A stretch of DNA of 50,938 nt from Psychromonas marina (GCF_030161115.1 NZ_BSPQ01000030.1:1-50938), one strand, 5' to 3'; counted from the stretch's first letter, positions 1-10,457 are shown. The notes: generated from the letters alone by a model not told the origin. A program made the numbers and translations.

Positions 1-147
1 CCCCACGTTTTGGCATATTCCCAAGCATTACTCACCCGTCCGCCACTCGACAGCAAAGTAGCAAGCTACTTTCTGTTTCCGTTCGACTTGCATGTGTTAA
101 GCCTGCCGCCAGCGTTCAATCTGAGCCATGATCAAACTCTTCAATTT
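1..147 (-). rRNA. rrs: 16S ribosomal RNA, 5' end (partial)
   Basis: The reverse complement reads AAATTGAAGAGTTTGATC followed by the conserved ATGGCTCAG and GAACGCTGGCGGCAGGC blocks, the universal 5' end of bacterial 16S rRNA. The mature 5' end is placed at 147 by comparison with E. coli. The gene runs out of the window on the left, so only about 147 nt are present. The rRNA promoters lie to its right at 394-546. Confidence 0.97.
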
Positions 148-289
148 AAAGTTTAATGTGCAATGTTGTTACCAACACTGCGACTCAATATTACTGACTA
201 AAACTAAGTACCTTTGCAACAAGTGCAATGTACTGTTGTTATTCTGAATTAATGAATTAATTCGTGTGTCATTGATATTGATTCTTTTT

Positions 290-314
290 GTCCCCTCTTA
301 CAAGTAAGGAGGAC
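290..314 (-). other. Stem-loop in the 16S leader
   Basis: An imperfect inverted repeat (about 11-12 bp per arm, very short loop) lies in the transcribed leader between boxA and 16S. On the plus strand it is followed by six T, so it also looks like a terminator facing against rRNA transcription. Its most likely role is a leader processing structure; this is inference. Confidence 0.4.
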
Positions 315-360
315 TTTTTTGAAATCTACTATCAATGCTCACACAGATTGTTTGATTAAA

Positions 361-373
361 TTGTTAAAGAGCG
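361..373 (-). promoter_or_regulatory. rrn boxA antitermination element
   Basis: The reverse complement is CGCTCTTTAACAA, very close to the known rrn boxA (TGCTCTTTAACA) that loads the Nus antitermination complex. It lies between the P2 promoter and 16S, as in E. coli. The following bases (TTTAATCAAACAATCTGTGTGAGC) also resemble the E. coli leader. Confidence 0.85.
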
Positions 374-393
374 TGCCTTTCGGCGAGGTGCGT

Positions 394-421
394 ATAATAC
401 GCTACCTGCGAACCTTGTCAA
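394..421 (-). promoter_or_regulatory. rrn P2-like promoter
   Basis: On the minus strand TTGACA (416-421) is followed after 16 bp by TATTAT (394-399). Both are near-consensus sigma-70 hexamers, and the GC-rich bases after the -10 box resemble the stringent-control discriminator of rRNA promoters. It is the promoter nearest to 16S. Confidence 0.8.
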
Positions 422-518
422 CACCTTATTTTAACTAAGATTTTCGACTCAAACTCTAGGAGCTTGTTGGTTCCGACTAGGTTAGTGGCTTGCGCCTCAG
501 TCCTTGTCTGTGCGGCGT

Positions 519-546
519 ATTATAGGGAGTTGAATTACATTGGCAA
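519..546 (-). promoter_or_regulatory. rrn P1-like promoter
   Basis: On the minus strand TTGCCA (541-546), a 16-bp spacer and a perfect TATAAT (519-524) are seen. The run AACTCCCTATAATACGCC around the -10 box is nearly the same as in E. coli rrnB P1. The AT-rich stretch at about 550-600 could serve as an UP element. With P2 it explains most of the gene-free stretch 148-633. Confidence 0.85.
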
Positions 547-633
547 GGGTTTATTAGTGATTATTTCAATTTAATTTCAAAGCGGTTAATAGTTAAACAA
601 AAAGCAGAAGAAACGTTTATTTATCGACCTTTA

Positions 634-1080
634 TTAATCATATTTGGTCTTTATAAGCGGCTTACTTTGCTTGTGGGGGAAGAGCTTATTTGCAATAAGA
701 CGAGTAATGGCAAAACCCAGTGCTGCAGAAACAGCAGAAAGTGCAATTAATATCCCTTCATTTACCATAAAGGTGCTTTTAATTAATAGTGCGCTGCCAA
801 TAAAGAATACGAGAGGAAGTAAATAGATAAGTGTGGCACTTTTGATTAGGTCTCCATTACTGATATTAAGCTCTATAAAGGTATCAACTTTCATCCCTTC
901 TTTATAAGGAAGCTCAAAAGAGTGGCTCTTATCAGAAAATGCTTTGGATACGACACCAACACCACAACTCGTATTGTTATTACATGAAGAGCAAGCAGAC
1001 TTTGAAATACACTCAACACGTGCAACTATTTCCCCTTGCACCTCTTCAATCGCAATAATTTTACCGGTTTCAGTTATCAT
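634..1080 (-). CDS. rseC: RseC, SoxR-reducing/sigma-E regulator protein
   Basis: A 148-residue inner-membrane protein of the RseC/MucC family. It begins with a soluble domain holding four cysteines (C24, C30, C33, C39), typical of the family and possibly an Fe-S or metal site. Two hydrophobic segments (about 80-102 and 108-125) follow. In E. coli RseC is part of the sigma-E operon and of the Rsx-dependent system that re-reduces SoxR. It is the last gene of rpoE-rseA-rseB-rseC, and its start overlaps the end of rseB by 11 bp, so coupled translation is likely. The rrn promoter region follows it. Confidence 0.93.
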   Translation of the reverse strand: MITETGKIIAIEEVQGEIVARVECISKSACSSCNNNTSCGVGVVSKAFSDKSHSFELPYKEGMKVDTFIELNISNGDLIKSATLIYLLPLVFFIGSALLIKSTFMVNEGILIALSAVSAALGFAITRLIANKLFPHKQSKPLIKTKYD

Positions 1081-2092
1081 TAGTAACCCACACCAAAGAT
1101 TTAACCAAACGTTTGGCTGTTGCTATAGGGACGTCACCGACTACATTAACTTCATTTATCCCTCGCTGTTCCGTATATAAGACTGTTGAACCATGACGAA
1201 TTAGTTTTTGTTTTTCATCTAAAGCTAATTTTTTAGGTGAGATGTAGATGGAGACATTAACAATGCCGTCATCTAGCATGATATAACTAACCATCTCATT
1301 TTCATTCATTGCTAGCTTATGCTGATCATTTTTTACAACAGTAAATCCAGCGGGTAACCAAGAGGTTTTCCAACGAGACGTTTTCTCTGTTGCTAATTGT
1401 CTAATGTGAACAACTTCAGGTCGTGGATTTTCGGTTAATTTTACCAACCATGGGTTGACCTTTTCAGAAACTTTAAGCGAGACAACCATCAATTGCTCTA
1501 GTAAAACATTAGAAGGACTAACAATATCTAAACGAAGCGGCAATAAAGAATGCAAATCACACCATATAACATAGCTATAGCGATAATCATCTTTACTGAT
1601 CACACGAATCGCAATAGATTGCTTTCCAGCTATTCGTCCCTTTCCTAAAATGACATAGTCATAGTTTTCTAGCCCTTTTTGATAATCAAAATTAGCAATA
1701 TTGGCAAAAACATGACGGTTATGGTTGGATTTTAATGTGTAAGCTGGAGCGCCTTGTTCAAAATAGCTAATCTCTCCAGCGAATTGAAGAGACTCTCTAA
1801 TGGCACCATTAAGATAACGGAAATAACTAACTTGTTGCCCATCAACAACACCATGAATTAATTGCATCGGTTCAAGTTGCTTTTGCAAGCTACTCAAATA
1901 AATCACTTCATAATTTTTCATTTGATAAGCATTTTGCATTAATTGCAAATACTGAATAGCAGAAGGTAAAATTTGTTGTTCAGCAGGCATTAATGGCTGA
2001 TGATCTTCATCACTTTCGTCAGCCATAGAAAAAGGAATAAAAAACAGTAATAGTCCTGCGAATATTATTCTAACCGATGAGACTTTATTCAT
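1070..2092 (-). CDS. rseB: RseB, periplasmic regulator of sigma-E
   Basis: A 340-residue MucB/RseB-family protein. Residues 1-24 form a signal peptide with a hydrophobic core and an SMA-DE cleavage site, so the protein acts in the periplasm. In E. coli RseB binds the periplasmic part of the anti-sigma factor RseA and shields it from DegS; mislocalised lipopolysaccharide displaces it. The length is near the family norm (about 318 in E. coli). It lies 19 bp after rseA and overlaps rseC in one operon. Confidence 0.95.
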   Translation of the reverse strand: MNKVSSVRIIFAGLLLFFIPFSMADESDEDHQPLMPAEQQILPSAIQYLQLMQNAYQMKNYEVIYLSSLQKQLEPMQLIHGVVDGQQVSYFRYLNGAIRESLQFAGEISYFEQGAPAYTLKSNHNRHVFANIANFDYQKGLENYDYVILGKGRIAGKQSIAIRVISKDDYRYSYVIWCDLHSLLPLRLDIVSPSNVLLEQLMVVSLKVSEKVNPWLVKLTENPRPEVVHIRQLATEKTSRWKTSWLPAGFTVVKNDQHKLAMNENEMVSYIMLDDGIVNVSIYISPKKLALDEKQKLIRHGSTVLYTEQRGINEVNVVGDVPIATAKRLVKSLVWVTNDN

Positions 2093-2111
2093 TGACCAAC
2101 CTGTGTGTATT

Positions 2112-2642
2112 TTATTGCTGCACTTGTAATTGCAATTGATGGTCTTTTAATAAAGCTTCTAATCGTTCATGACGATCTTGTAATGCTTGCTTCGACAACT
2201 TTTGGCTTGCTTGTAAGCTTACAGGCGAAGCACCACCACCAAATGGAACCGTATTCAACACTTCAATACCGCTATTTTCAACAACAGGTTGAGAAGTCAT
2301 AAAGCTAGTCATTACAACAACACCGGCGACAGACGCAGCAATGGCATACTGACCAAAACGTTTTACAAATGCGATAACGTTATTGTCAGCTTTTATTGGT
2401 GTTGGTTCATTTGCAATAATTGGCGTGACTGTTTCTAAAGTCGGTTGCTTAGCAATTTCAGCCATCACCTGTTCGCTGATATCGATATTGATTGCATTTT
2501 CATTACGCATGACGTCACCCATTAACTGGTAACGAGAAAACACAGCTTGTTGCTGCTTATCATTAATAAGGGCATCTAATGACTTGCTGTCGATATTTTC
2601 ATTATCAATCAAACTGGAAAGTTGTTCATTAGTTTCTTTCAT
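2112..2642 (-). CDS. rseA: RseA, anti-sigma-E factor
   Basis: A 176-residue single-pass membrane protein. The N-terminal cytoplasmic part (about 1-95) should bind and silence sigma-E; one transmembrane segment (about 98-117) and a periplasmic tail of about 58 residues follow. The motif SRYQLMGDVMR (36-46) is typical of the RseA N-terminal domain. It is shorter than E. coli RseA (216 residues), mostly in the periplasmic part that DegS and RseB recognise. It starts 10 bp after rpoE, as expected for a sigma/anti-sigma pair. Confidence 0.93.
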   Translation of the reverse strand: MKETNEQLSSLIDNENIDSKSLDALINDKQQQAVFSRYQLMGDVMRNENAINIDISEQVMAEIAKQPTLETVTPIIANEPTPIKADNNVIAFVKRFGQYAIAASVAGVVVMTSFMTSQPVVENSGIEVLNTVPFGGGASPVSLQASQKLSKQALQDRHERLEALLKDHQLQLQVQQ

Positions 2643-2652
2643 ATATTCCCAA

Positions 2653-3231
2653 CTACTCTTCTAATAAAGGCGCTAACTGCTTATCGATGGCATCACGTGC
2701 TCTAAATATTCTTGAGCGAACCGTACCAATAGGACAATCTTCTATTTTTGCTATTTCGTCATAACTCATGCCTTCAAGTTCACGTAACGTAATAGCTGCT
2801 TTAAGTTCTGCAGGCAATTGATCGATGGTATTCATAATCACCTGCTTTATCTCTTCAGATCTTAAAATACTTTCTGGTGAATCTGCTTCTTTAAGGGCTT
2901 CACTACCATCATAGCTATCCGCCTCAACTGCATCAATGTCTGACGCTGGAGGGCGTCGGCTTTGACTGGTTAAATAATTTTTAGCTGTATTGACAGTAAT
3001 ACGATATAACCATGTATAAAAAGCACTATCTCCACGAAATGAGGGCAGTGATTTATGAACCTTAATAAATACTTCTTGCGTTACATCTGCAATATCACCT
3101 GAATTACGTACATAACGCGTTAATATGTTCGCCACTCGATTCTGATATTTACGAACCAATAATGTAAAAGCTTGTTGCTCTCCATTCTGAATACGCTGAA
3201 TTAATTGAAAATCTAAATCACGCTCATTCAT
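2653..3231 (-). CDS. rpoE: RNA polymerase sigma-E factor (extracytoplasmic stress)
   Basis: A 192-residue ECF sigma factor. Region 2 carries the DVTQEVFIKVHKSL and FYTWLYRI blocks (about 45-82) used for core binding and -10 recognition. Region 4 (about 135-185) has the ELEGMSYDEIA and GTVRSRIFRAR helix-turn-helix. Length and sequence match E. coli RpoE (191). It directs the response to misfolded outer-membrane proteins. It is first in the rpoE-rseA-rseB-rseC operon, and a sigma-E type promoter lies just upstream, so it should activate itself. Confidence 0.97.
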   Translation of the reverse strand: MNERDLDFQLIQRIQNGEQQAFTLLVRKYQNRVANILTRYVRNSGDIADVTQEVFIKVHKSLPSFRGDSAFYTWLYRITVNTAKNYLTSQSRRPPASDIDAVEADSYDGSEALKEADSPESILRSEEIKQVIMNTIDQLPAELKAAITLRELEGMSYDEIAKIEDCPIGTVRSRIFRARDAIDKQLAPLLEE

Positions 3232-3278
3232 TGAGCTTTTCTACCTATTATTATTGTTAGCCTTTCTGGCATCTACAG

Positions 3279-3307
3279 TTATGACTAAATAGTTTGAAGA
3301 AAGTTCC
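3279..3307 (-). promoter_or_regulatory. Sigma-E promoter of rpoE
   Basis: On the minus strand GGAACTT (3301-3307) is followed after 16 bp by TCATAA (3279-3284). The sigma-E consensus is GGAACTT, about 16 bp, then TCTGA or similar. It sits about 50 bp before the rpoE start and points to it. The match supports autoregulation. Confidence 0.75.
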
Positions 3308-3379
3308 AAACTATTTCAAAAGAAATCATTTTTAGCTAAACTGCATAAATACTTCATTAACTGCAGAGCATATAGTGCC

Positions 3380-5005
3380 ATGACAGAAAGTAAATCAATA
3401 ACTGAACAACATAGCTGCGATATTTTAATTATCGGCGCAGGTGCAGCGGGCCTTTCACTTGCATTAAAACTAGCGCCACATGCAAAAGTAAATGTATTAA
3501 GTAAGGGTAAACTTTCCGAGGGATCCACTTTTTATGCACAGGGCGGTGTAGCCGCAGTATTTTCCGATACCGATAGTATTGACTCACACGTTGAAGATAC
3601 ATTAATAGCTGGTGCGGGTTTATGTGATGAAGAAGCAGTACGTTTTACCGTTAGCAACGCAAAAGAAAGTATGCAATGGTTAATCGATACCGGTGTTGAT
3701 TTTGACACTGAACTCGATGCTGATGGCAATACGCAATTTCATTTAACCCGTGAAGGCGGTCATTCACATCGACGTATCCTGCACGCTGCTGATGCGACGG
3801 GTAAAGAGATTGAAGATACGCTGTTGGGTGCCGTAAAAAAACATAAAAATATAACCTTGATGGAAGGTTTTAATGCGATTGATTTGATCACTAGTCGTAA
3901 ATTAAACTTACCCGCTAATCGCGTATTAGGCGCTTATGTCTGGAATCGTACCGCAGAGCGGGTCGAAACTATTAATGCACATTTTGTAACACTTGCTACT
4001 GGTGGCGCGAGTAAAGTCTACCAATATACCAGCAACCCTGATGTTTCTAGCGGTGATGGTATTGCCCTCGCTTGGCGTAGTGGTTGCCGTATTGCTAATA
4101 TGGAATTCAACCAATTTCATCCAACTTGTTTATTTCATGCCGATGCTAAAAACTTCTTACTTACTGAAGCATTACGTGGCGAAGGTGCACACTTACTTCG
4201 CCCAGATGGCACACGTTTTATGCCTGACTTTGATGAACGCGGCGAACTTGCACCACGCGATATCGTTGCACGTGCAATTGACTATGAGATGAAGCGCCTT
4301 GGTGCCGATTGTATGTACCTTGATATCAGCCATAAACCAAAAGAGTTTATCATTAAACACTTTCCTACTATTTATCGACGCTGTTTATTATTAGGTATTG
4401 ATATCGCTCACCAACCAATGCCAATTGTGCCTGCGGCACATTATACCTGTGGTGGCGTGATGATCGATCATCATGGTCAAACAGATATTGATGGTTTATA
4501 TGCGATTGGCGAAGTTACTTACACGGGTTTACATGGTGCAAATCGTATGGCTTCTAACTCATTGTTAGAATGTATTGTTTATGCACACGCTAGCGCCAAG
4601 GACATCATCAATCGTTTACCATTTTATCAAACAAGGAAACTCGCCACTATTCCTGCATGGGACGATAGTCGCGTAGAAAACTCTGATGAAGAGGTCGTTA
4701 TTCAGCATAATTGGCACGAACTGCGCCTATTTATGTGGGATTATGTTGGCATTGTACGTACTGATAAACGTTTAGAGCGTGCATTACGTCGTGTACAAAT
4801 GTTACAGCAAGAGATTGATGAGTATTACAGTAATTTCAAGGTCGGTAATAACTTGTTAGAGCTACGTAATCTAGTGCAAGTCGCTGAATTAATTATTCGC
4901 AGTGCGATGTTACGTAAAGAAAGCAGAGGCTTACATTACAATTTAGATTACCCAGAGCAGTTGGATAATCCAAAACCTACTATTTTATGCCCACAAAACG
5001 ATTAA
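3380..5005 (+). CDS. nadB: L-aspartate oxidase (NAD biosynthesis)
   Basis: A 541-residue FAD enzyme that oxidises L-aspartate to iminoaspartate, the first step of de novo NAD synthesis; NadA uses the product. The FAD-binding motif [10 protein letters not shown] is at residues 17-26. The blocks [25 protein letters not shown] and [13 protein letters not shown] are typical of NadB in the succinate dehydrogenase/fumarate reductase flavoprotein family. The length matches E. coli NadB (540). It is divergent from rpoE, as in many enteric and marine relatives. Confidence 0.97.
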   Translation: MTESKSITEQHSCDILIIGAGAAGLSLALKLAPHAKVNVLSKGKLSEGSTFYAQGGVAAVFSDTDSIDSHVEDTLIAGAGLCDEEAVRFTVSNAKESMQWLIDTGVDFDTELDADGNTQFHLTREGGHSHRRILHAADATGKEIEDTLLGAVKKHKNITLMEGFNAIDLITSRKLNLPANRVLGAYVWNRTAERVETINAHFVTLATGGASKVYQYTSNPDVSSGDGIALAWRSGCRIANMEFNQFHPTCLFHADAKNFLLTEALRGEGAHLLRPDGTRFMPDFDERGELAPRDIVARAIDYEMKRLGADCMYLDISHKPKEFIIKHFPTIYRRCLLLGIDIAHQPMPIVPAAHYTCGGVMIDHHGQTDIDGLYAIGEVTYTGLHGANRMASNSLLECIVYAHASAKDIINRLPFYQTRKLATIPAWDDSRVENSDEEVVIQHNWHELRLFMWDYVGIVRTDKRLERALRRVQMLQQEIDEYYSNFKVGNNLLELRNLVQVAELIIRSAMLRKESRGLHYNLDYPEQLDNPKPTILCPQND

Positions 5006-5016
5006 CAAACATATAA

Positions 5017-5457
5017 CTAGTTTCGCCCGCTATTTATAATGCGGGCGAGCAATCTGTAGTCCGCCACACTAATTGCATCTCTGTAGATAAGAACAAACTG
5101 CTTTTCTCCTTTATCAAACAAACCGCTTTTCATCTCCTTTAGTATTAAGAAAATAAAAAAACGATTATAAAAAGAGGCTTCGCTTATTTGTCCTGCATAG
5201 TCCTTATCTCCTAACTTCCTCTCTACAAGACCAGATTCACTTAGCAACAACTCCGCAACTTGCCTAACCGCATATTTAGCGGCAATAAATGCGATCAGAA
5301 AAAGCAGTAAGTATAAAATAGAGGAGATGAGCGTTAATGGCGTTACAAAAAGCGCTAACAATATGGCAAGACAATACAGCAGGAAAACAACAATACCTGC
5401 GTAATAGGAGGGGTTAACGGTTATTTTATACCTTAACGCGCTTAAGGATGACATCAA
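5017..5457 (-). CDS. ygfX: YgfX/CptA-like membrane protein
   Basis: A 146-residue protein with two hydrophobic segments (about 20-37 and 39-60) and a soluble C-terminal part. It matches the YgfX (CptA) family by position and form: it follows sdhE with a 32-bp overlap, the same pair as ygfY-ygfX in E. coli. The family has been described as the toxin part of a YgfYX pair acting on MreB/FtsZ, but that role is disputed now that SdhE is known as a flavinylation factor. A short GC-rich stem (5024-5047) lies within its last codons, facing the end of nadB. Confidence 0.75.
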   Translation of the reverse strand: MMSSLSALRYKITVNPSYYAGIVVFLLYCLAILLALFVTPLTLISSILYLLLFLIAFIAAKYAVRQVAELLLSESGLVERKLGDKDYAGQISEASFYNRFFIFLILKEMKSGLFDKGEKQFVLIYRDAISVADYRLLARIINSGRN

Positions 5458-5677
5458 TTATTTTTGCTAACTCTGCATCAGGGCAGACTTTATGACCCAT
5501 AAACCAAGCAAAGAGTTCAGGATCTTCACAAGTTAACAAACGCTGAAAAGTAAACTGATCGGTTCTTGATAAGTCATCAAAGGCCTCTTTCACAAAAGGC
5601 ATAAATAATACATCTAACTCTAACATCCCACGACGACATGCCCATAATAGGCGAGATTTATTAACCATTTCGGTCAT
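5426..5677 (-). CDS. sdhE: SdhE, FAD assembly factor
   Basis: An 83-residue small acidic protein of the SdhE/YgfY (Sdh5) family. The RGMLELD motif (16-22) contains the conserved RGxxE signature. It helps attach FAD covalently to the flavoprotein of succinate dehydrogenase and fumarate reductase. The tail LFAWFMGHKVCPD is also typical. It overlaps ygfX by 32 bp and forms a two-gene operon with it. Confidence 0.93.
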   Translation of the reverse strand: MTEMVNKSRLLWACRRGMLELDVLFMPFVKEAFDDLSRTDQFTFQRLLTCEDPELFAWFMGHKVCPDAELAKIIDVILKRVKV

Positions 5678-5903
5678 TCTTTTATTCCCTGTTATTAAAT
5701 AACCTCAATGACGGAATCACAGTTGAGGTTAAATACTAATTATATTAACTAACTGATAAATATTACTGGTTAAAAAAGTTACTCGTTTTATATAAGATAA
5801 AAAAACATACCCACATCATAACAACAACAATTTATTAACAGCAACTACTGACAAAATAGGTTGTGAGCTATACCATTGTAAAAAAATATAAAATGAGGAA
5901 ATT

Positions 5904-6881
5904 ATGCGCAAACTGAGTGATTTAGATAATATTAGCCAACTAGCTGATTTAGTATTATGCCCACTTGATAGCTGGGATCTCATCTCAGTTAAAGGTGACG
6001 ACCGCATCTCCTTCTTACAAGGACAATTAACCTGTGACCTAGCCGACCTAAAACCAGGACAGCAAACATTAGCAGCACAGTGTAATCCGCAAGGAAAAGT
6101 ATTTAGTATATTCCGCGTTATCGTATTAGAAGACCGTGTATTACTCACTCAACCAAGTTCTGTCACGCCTCGTCAACTTCCTGAACTGCAGAAGTACGCA
6201 GCCTTCTCTAAAGTCGAAATTAGTAAAGAGACAGAATATAAAGCACTTGGCTTAGTCGGCTGTAAATCAGCACAATACATTGCTGAAAAAGTTGATACCG
6301 CAGCAACGCATGATCAAAGTCGTTTATTAGAGAGCGGCACCGTTATCATTAAACAACCTTACCCCTCTCTCCGCTATTTAGTGGTGATGAAAAATGCAAT
6401 CGCAGATGAGCTATTAGAAGATTTAAAAGACCGCGCTGAAATTTTTGATGATAGTTTGTGGAACGCGATGAATATTGCTTCAGGCATCGGCTTTATAGAA
6501 GAGCAAACTTGTGCTTCATTTATCCCGCAGATGTTAAACCTACAAGCATTGAACGCGATTAGTTTTAGTAAAGGTTGTTATATCGGACAAGAAACGGTTG
6601 CTCGAGCTAAATATCGCGGGGCGAACAAACGCGCGCTGTTTATTTTAACCGGTCGTGCAACACAAGCACCGAAGGTAGGTGACAATATTCAAATGCTCGT
6701 TAGCAATAACTGGAAACGTATCGGTACCGTTATTTCTGGTTGCCAATACGGTGATGGTCACATTGAAGTATTAGCGGTATTGCCTAAAGATTGCAGCCCT
6801 GAAGATGTTTATCAGGTACAAGAAATTGAAGGCTCGACGCTTTATTACGCACCATTACCTTACACATTAGAGGAAGCTTGA
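5904..6881 (+). CDS. ygfZ: YgfZ, folate-binding Fe-S/tRNA modification protein
   Basis: A 325-residue member of the GcvT-like COG0354 family. The signature KGCYIGQE is at residues 223-230; its cysteine is the conserved functional residue of the family. YgfZ binds folate and supports Fe-S enzymes such as the tRNA methylthiotransferase MiaB. A good ribosome binding site (ATGAGGAA) lies 5-10 bp before the ATG. It is divergent from sdhE-ygfX, the same neighbourhood as in E. coli. Confidence 0.94.
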   Translation: MRKLSDLDNISQLADLVLCPLDSWDLISVKGDDRISFLQGQLTCDLADLKPGQQTLAAQCNPQGKVFSIFRVIVLEDRVLLTQPSSVTPRQLPELQKYAAFSKVEISKETEYKALGLVGCKSAQYIAEKVDTAATHDQSRLLESGTVIIKQPYPSLRYLVVMKNAIADELLEDLKDRAEIFDDSLWNAMNIASGIGFIEEQTCASFIPQMLNLQALNAISFSKGCYIGQETVARAKYRGANKRALFILTGRATQAPKVGDNIQMLVSNNWKRIGTVISGCQYGDGHIEVLAVLPKDCSPEDVYQVQEIEGSTLYYAPLPYTLEEA

Positions 6882-7013
6882 CTTAACAATATATGTCCCT
6901 GAATAAACTCGGGGATGTTTCCCTGTATAAGAATATAATGTTACAATGCTCACACTTTTTGTACCATGTTTTTATCAACACAGTATAATCCTAACAAAAG
7001 AGCAGGTTTTGAA

Positions 7014-9518
7014 TTGAGTCGTGAAATAATCAGGCTGCGCGAAAAAGCGATGAAATTTAATCGCTTGCGCATCCAATCAGCGCAAGTATTAATGGGCAAA
7101 GATGAATTGAATGTATTTCAATCATTTCCGCTTTTATTTCATTTTAATCTTCCGACACTGCCTGGTTATATTGATAATGACGAGATGCCTGTACGCATCT
7201 GTCAGTTTGAACTCACAGAACACACTCAAAGCCTTCTGAATAACTTTTTTCATACTGAACTGCCTACTCAAGAAAGCAAAACATGCGATATTCTTGGCTT
7301 ATATGCAATGGGCAGTACCTCTTCTATCGGACAGTCTTCTGAAAGTGATCTCGACGTTTGGATCTGCTATCCACATCAACTTGATAGTGAGCGTGTTAAA
7401 CTGCTAGAAGAGAAATCTTGGCTCATTAGCCATTGGGCAGACAGTTTTGGTGTAGAGCTCAACTTTTTTCTCATTCCAGATAATAAATTTCGTATTGATA
7501 ATGATGCAGGCATGTCGAGAGACTCCTGTGGCTCTTCACAGCATATGCTTTTATTAGATGAATTTTACCGCACTGCATTATTGATCGCCGGAAAACCCAT
7601 ATTATGGCGTCTCATCCCTATTGAGCATGAGCAAAACTATGATCAATATGTACAAGCACTTTATGATGATGGAACACTCAATAAACACGACTGGTTAGAT
7701 CTCGGTGGATTCCACCGCATCCCTGCTGAAGAGTATTTTGGTGCAACACTTTGGCAACTGTATAAAGGCATAGATACCCCATATAAGGCGGTACTAAAAA
7801 CCATTTTAATGGAAGCCTATTCATGGGAATACCCCAATACAGAGCTGATCGCTATTAGTTATAAAAAGCGCTTTCAAACACAAGAGTATTATGACGAACA
7901 GCTTGACCCATATTGCTTAATGCTTGAAAAAGTAACAGCATACCTAATTGAAATTAAAGACTTTAAACGCTTAGAATTGATACGTGGTTGTTTTTACCTA
8001 AAAACAGAAGAAGCCCTTTCTAAAGTTTGTTATAACGACAATACGGCTTGGCGACGTACCATTTTAAATAAGTTTGTAAATCAATGGGGTTGGGCTGATG
8101 AGCAAATTATTGATCTCGATAATCGTAAAAACTGGAAGGTAAACGATGTCACTAAAGCAAAGGATATTTTGCTTGAAGCATTGATGGTAAGTTATCGTAA
8201 ACTACTCTCTTTTGCACGCGACAACAATATTGGTGAATCGATCAGTGCTGAAGATATCGGTGTTTTATCGCGTAAGCTATACGCAGCTCATGAAACACTA
8301 CCGGGTAAGGTTGACCTTATAAATCCTAATATCTCTCCTGATTTATCAGAACCGGATCTTAGCTTTATTCAAGTGCCTGAAGATCATACTAACCCTGCTG
8401 GTTGGTATCTTTTTAATTGCTCATTAGAAGCCCATGCTTTAATTAAAACTAAGTCATTAATGCATGCAAAATATGTGTCCAAATTAGTTTCATGGTGCCA
8501 TATGAATGGTTTATATGAAGAGGAAACGAAACTACACCTATACAATCAAGGTGCCGACCTCGTTGATAATAAACTAAATCAGTTTATTCAAGATCTGTAC
8601 TCTGTTTTTCCTGTATTTGTACCTAAAGCTAGCAACCAAGCTCTTAGCCAGCCCTGTGAAATAAAGCACCTTACTATCTTTTTAAATGTAGAAAAAGATC
8701 CAACGCGTCACTGGCAAGATGCGCATGAAGATGATGATTTAGAAAATGATAATATCCTCTCCTATGGGGAGCATAATGAATGCTTAATTGGCAGCATCGA
8801 TCTCATCTACCGTAACTCTTGGAACGAAGTACGTACGCTACATTTTGAAAATAACTTCGCTGTTGTTGACGCATTAACCACGATTTTAGGCAAAATGCAC
8901 CAAGATGCGCGACCACCAGAGCAGATCGACCTTTTCTGTTACAGCCAACATTTTCGAGAGCAAATCTGCGCAGCCTTTAGAAGTAAACTTGAGGAATATA
9001 TACAACTTCGCTTAGACTCTCTTACACAACGCTCTGTACAGACGCTTTGGACCGGTGGAAGAAAATTTGGTTTTTACTTTGAACGTACCGGTGTATCACT
9101 GCAACACCTACAAAGTACCGTGGATATTTACAGCCATATTTCCAATAAAAAAGTGTCAACGAGTGCTATCAGCCTCAAGAATACGTTTTTTGACCAAACA
9201 GCAAAAGTGATCGAATCCCATATCAGCGAAGGGCTCATCCAGTTCTTTTTTGAAAATTACCCTGAGGGATTTAATGTCTATATTGCAAATGCAGAAAATG
9301 AAGTAGAAAGTTTTCAAAGTTTTGCTGGTAGTAAGGATGATTTAGTACAGAACGTAAATCGTTTTTATGCCTCTAATAATCACGAAAGCAGTGAGTTAGA
9401 AGCACAAATTAATTTCAACTTACCACAATTCTATGAAATAGAATTGGGTGATAATAACCAATTACAATTGTCGTCATTCAAAAGTAGCATTAAAAATAGT
9501 GAGCGCACAGTACACTAA
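7014..9518 (+). CDS. cyaA: Adenylate cyclase, class I
   Basis: Class I adenylate cyclase, which makes cAMP from ATP for CRP. The catalytic core includes GSTSSIGQSSESDLDVW with the conserved GS...D.D pattern of the nucleotidyltransferase fold. The C-terminal half is the regulatory region linked to PTS control in enterics. An ATG at 6966 is also in frame, but I prefer TTG at 7014. Aligning NRLRIQSAQ with E. coli NQLRVDRAL puts the E. coli TTG start exactly at this codon, and AGAGCAGG lies 7 bp before it, whereas no ribosome binding site precedes 6966. From the TTG the protein is 834 residues, near E. coli (848). The CRP-like sites in the sugar block need this product. Confidence 0.95.
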   Translation: MSREIIRLREKAMKFNRLRIQSAQVLMGKDELNVFQSFPLLFHFNLPTLPGYIDNDEMPVRICQFELTEHTQSLLNNFFHTELPTQESKTCDILGLYAMGSTSSIGQSSESDLDVWICYPHQLDSERVKLLEEKSWLISHWADSFGVELNFFLIPDNKFRIDNDAGMSRDSCGSSQHMLLLDEFYRTALLIAGKPILWRLIPIEHEQNYDQYVQALYDDGTLNKHDWLDLGGFHRIPAEEYFGATLWQLYKGIDTPYKAVLKTILMEAYSWEYPNTELIAISYKKRFQTQEYYDEQLDPYCLMLEKVTAYLIEIKDFKRLELIRGCFYLKTEEALSKVCYNDNTAWRRTILNKFVNQWGWADEQIIDLDNRKNWKVNDVTKAKDILLEALMVSYRKLLSFARDNNIGESISAEDIGVLSRKLYAAHETLPGKVDLINPNISPDLSEPDLSFIQVPEDHTNPAGWYLFNCSLEAHALIKTKSLMHAKYVSKLVSWCHMNGLYEEETKLHLYNQGADLVDNKLNQFIQDLYSVFPVFVPKASNQALSQPCEIKHLTIFLNVEKDPTRHWQDAHEDDDLENDNILSYGEHNECLIGSIDLIYRNSWNEVRTLHFENNFAVVDALTTILGKMHQDARPPEQIDLFCYSQHFREQICAAFRSKLEEYIQLRLDSLTQRSVQTLWTGGRKFGFYFERTGVSLQHLQSTVDIYSHISNKKVSTSAISLKNTFFDQTAKVIESHISEGLIQFFFENYPEGFNVYIANAENEVESFQSFAGSKDDLVQNVNRFYASNNHESSELEAQINFNLPQFYEIELGDNNQLQLSSFKSSIKNSERTVH

Positions 9519-10439
<921 letters not shown>

Positions 10440-10441
10440 TT

Positions 10442-10457
10442 AGCCATCTAAACGTCT
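10442..10457. promoter_or_regulatory. Tandem met boxes before metF
   Basis: Two adjoining 8-bp units, AGCCATCT and AAACGTCT, resemble the MetJ operator AGACGTCT repeated without spacing. They lie 15-30 bp before the metF start. MetJ needs at least two boxes in a row, and this arrangement meets that need. Confidence 0.65.

Noticed and set aside
2105..2302. Plus-strand frame of 65 codons
   Set aside because: It lies wholly antisense within rseA, has no ribosome binding site and no family resemblance.
5017..5677. sdhE-ygfX as a toxin-antitoxin system
   Set aside because: The overlap and old CptAB naming suggest it, but SdhE is a flavinylation factor with the RGxxE motif; I do not claim a toxin-antitoxin role.
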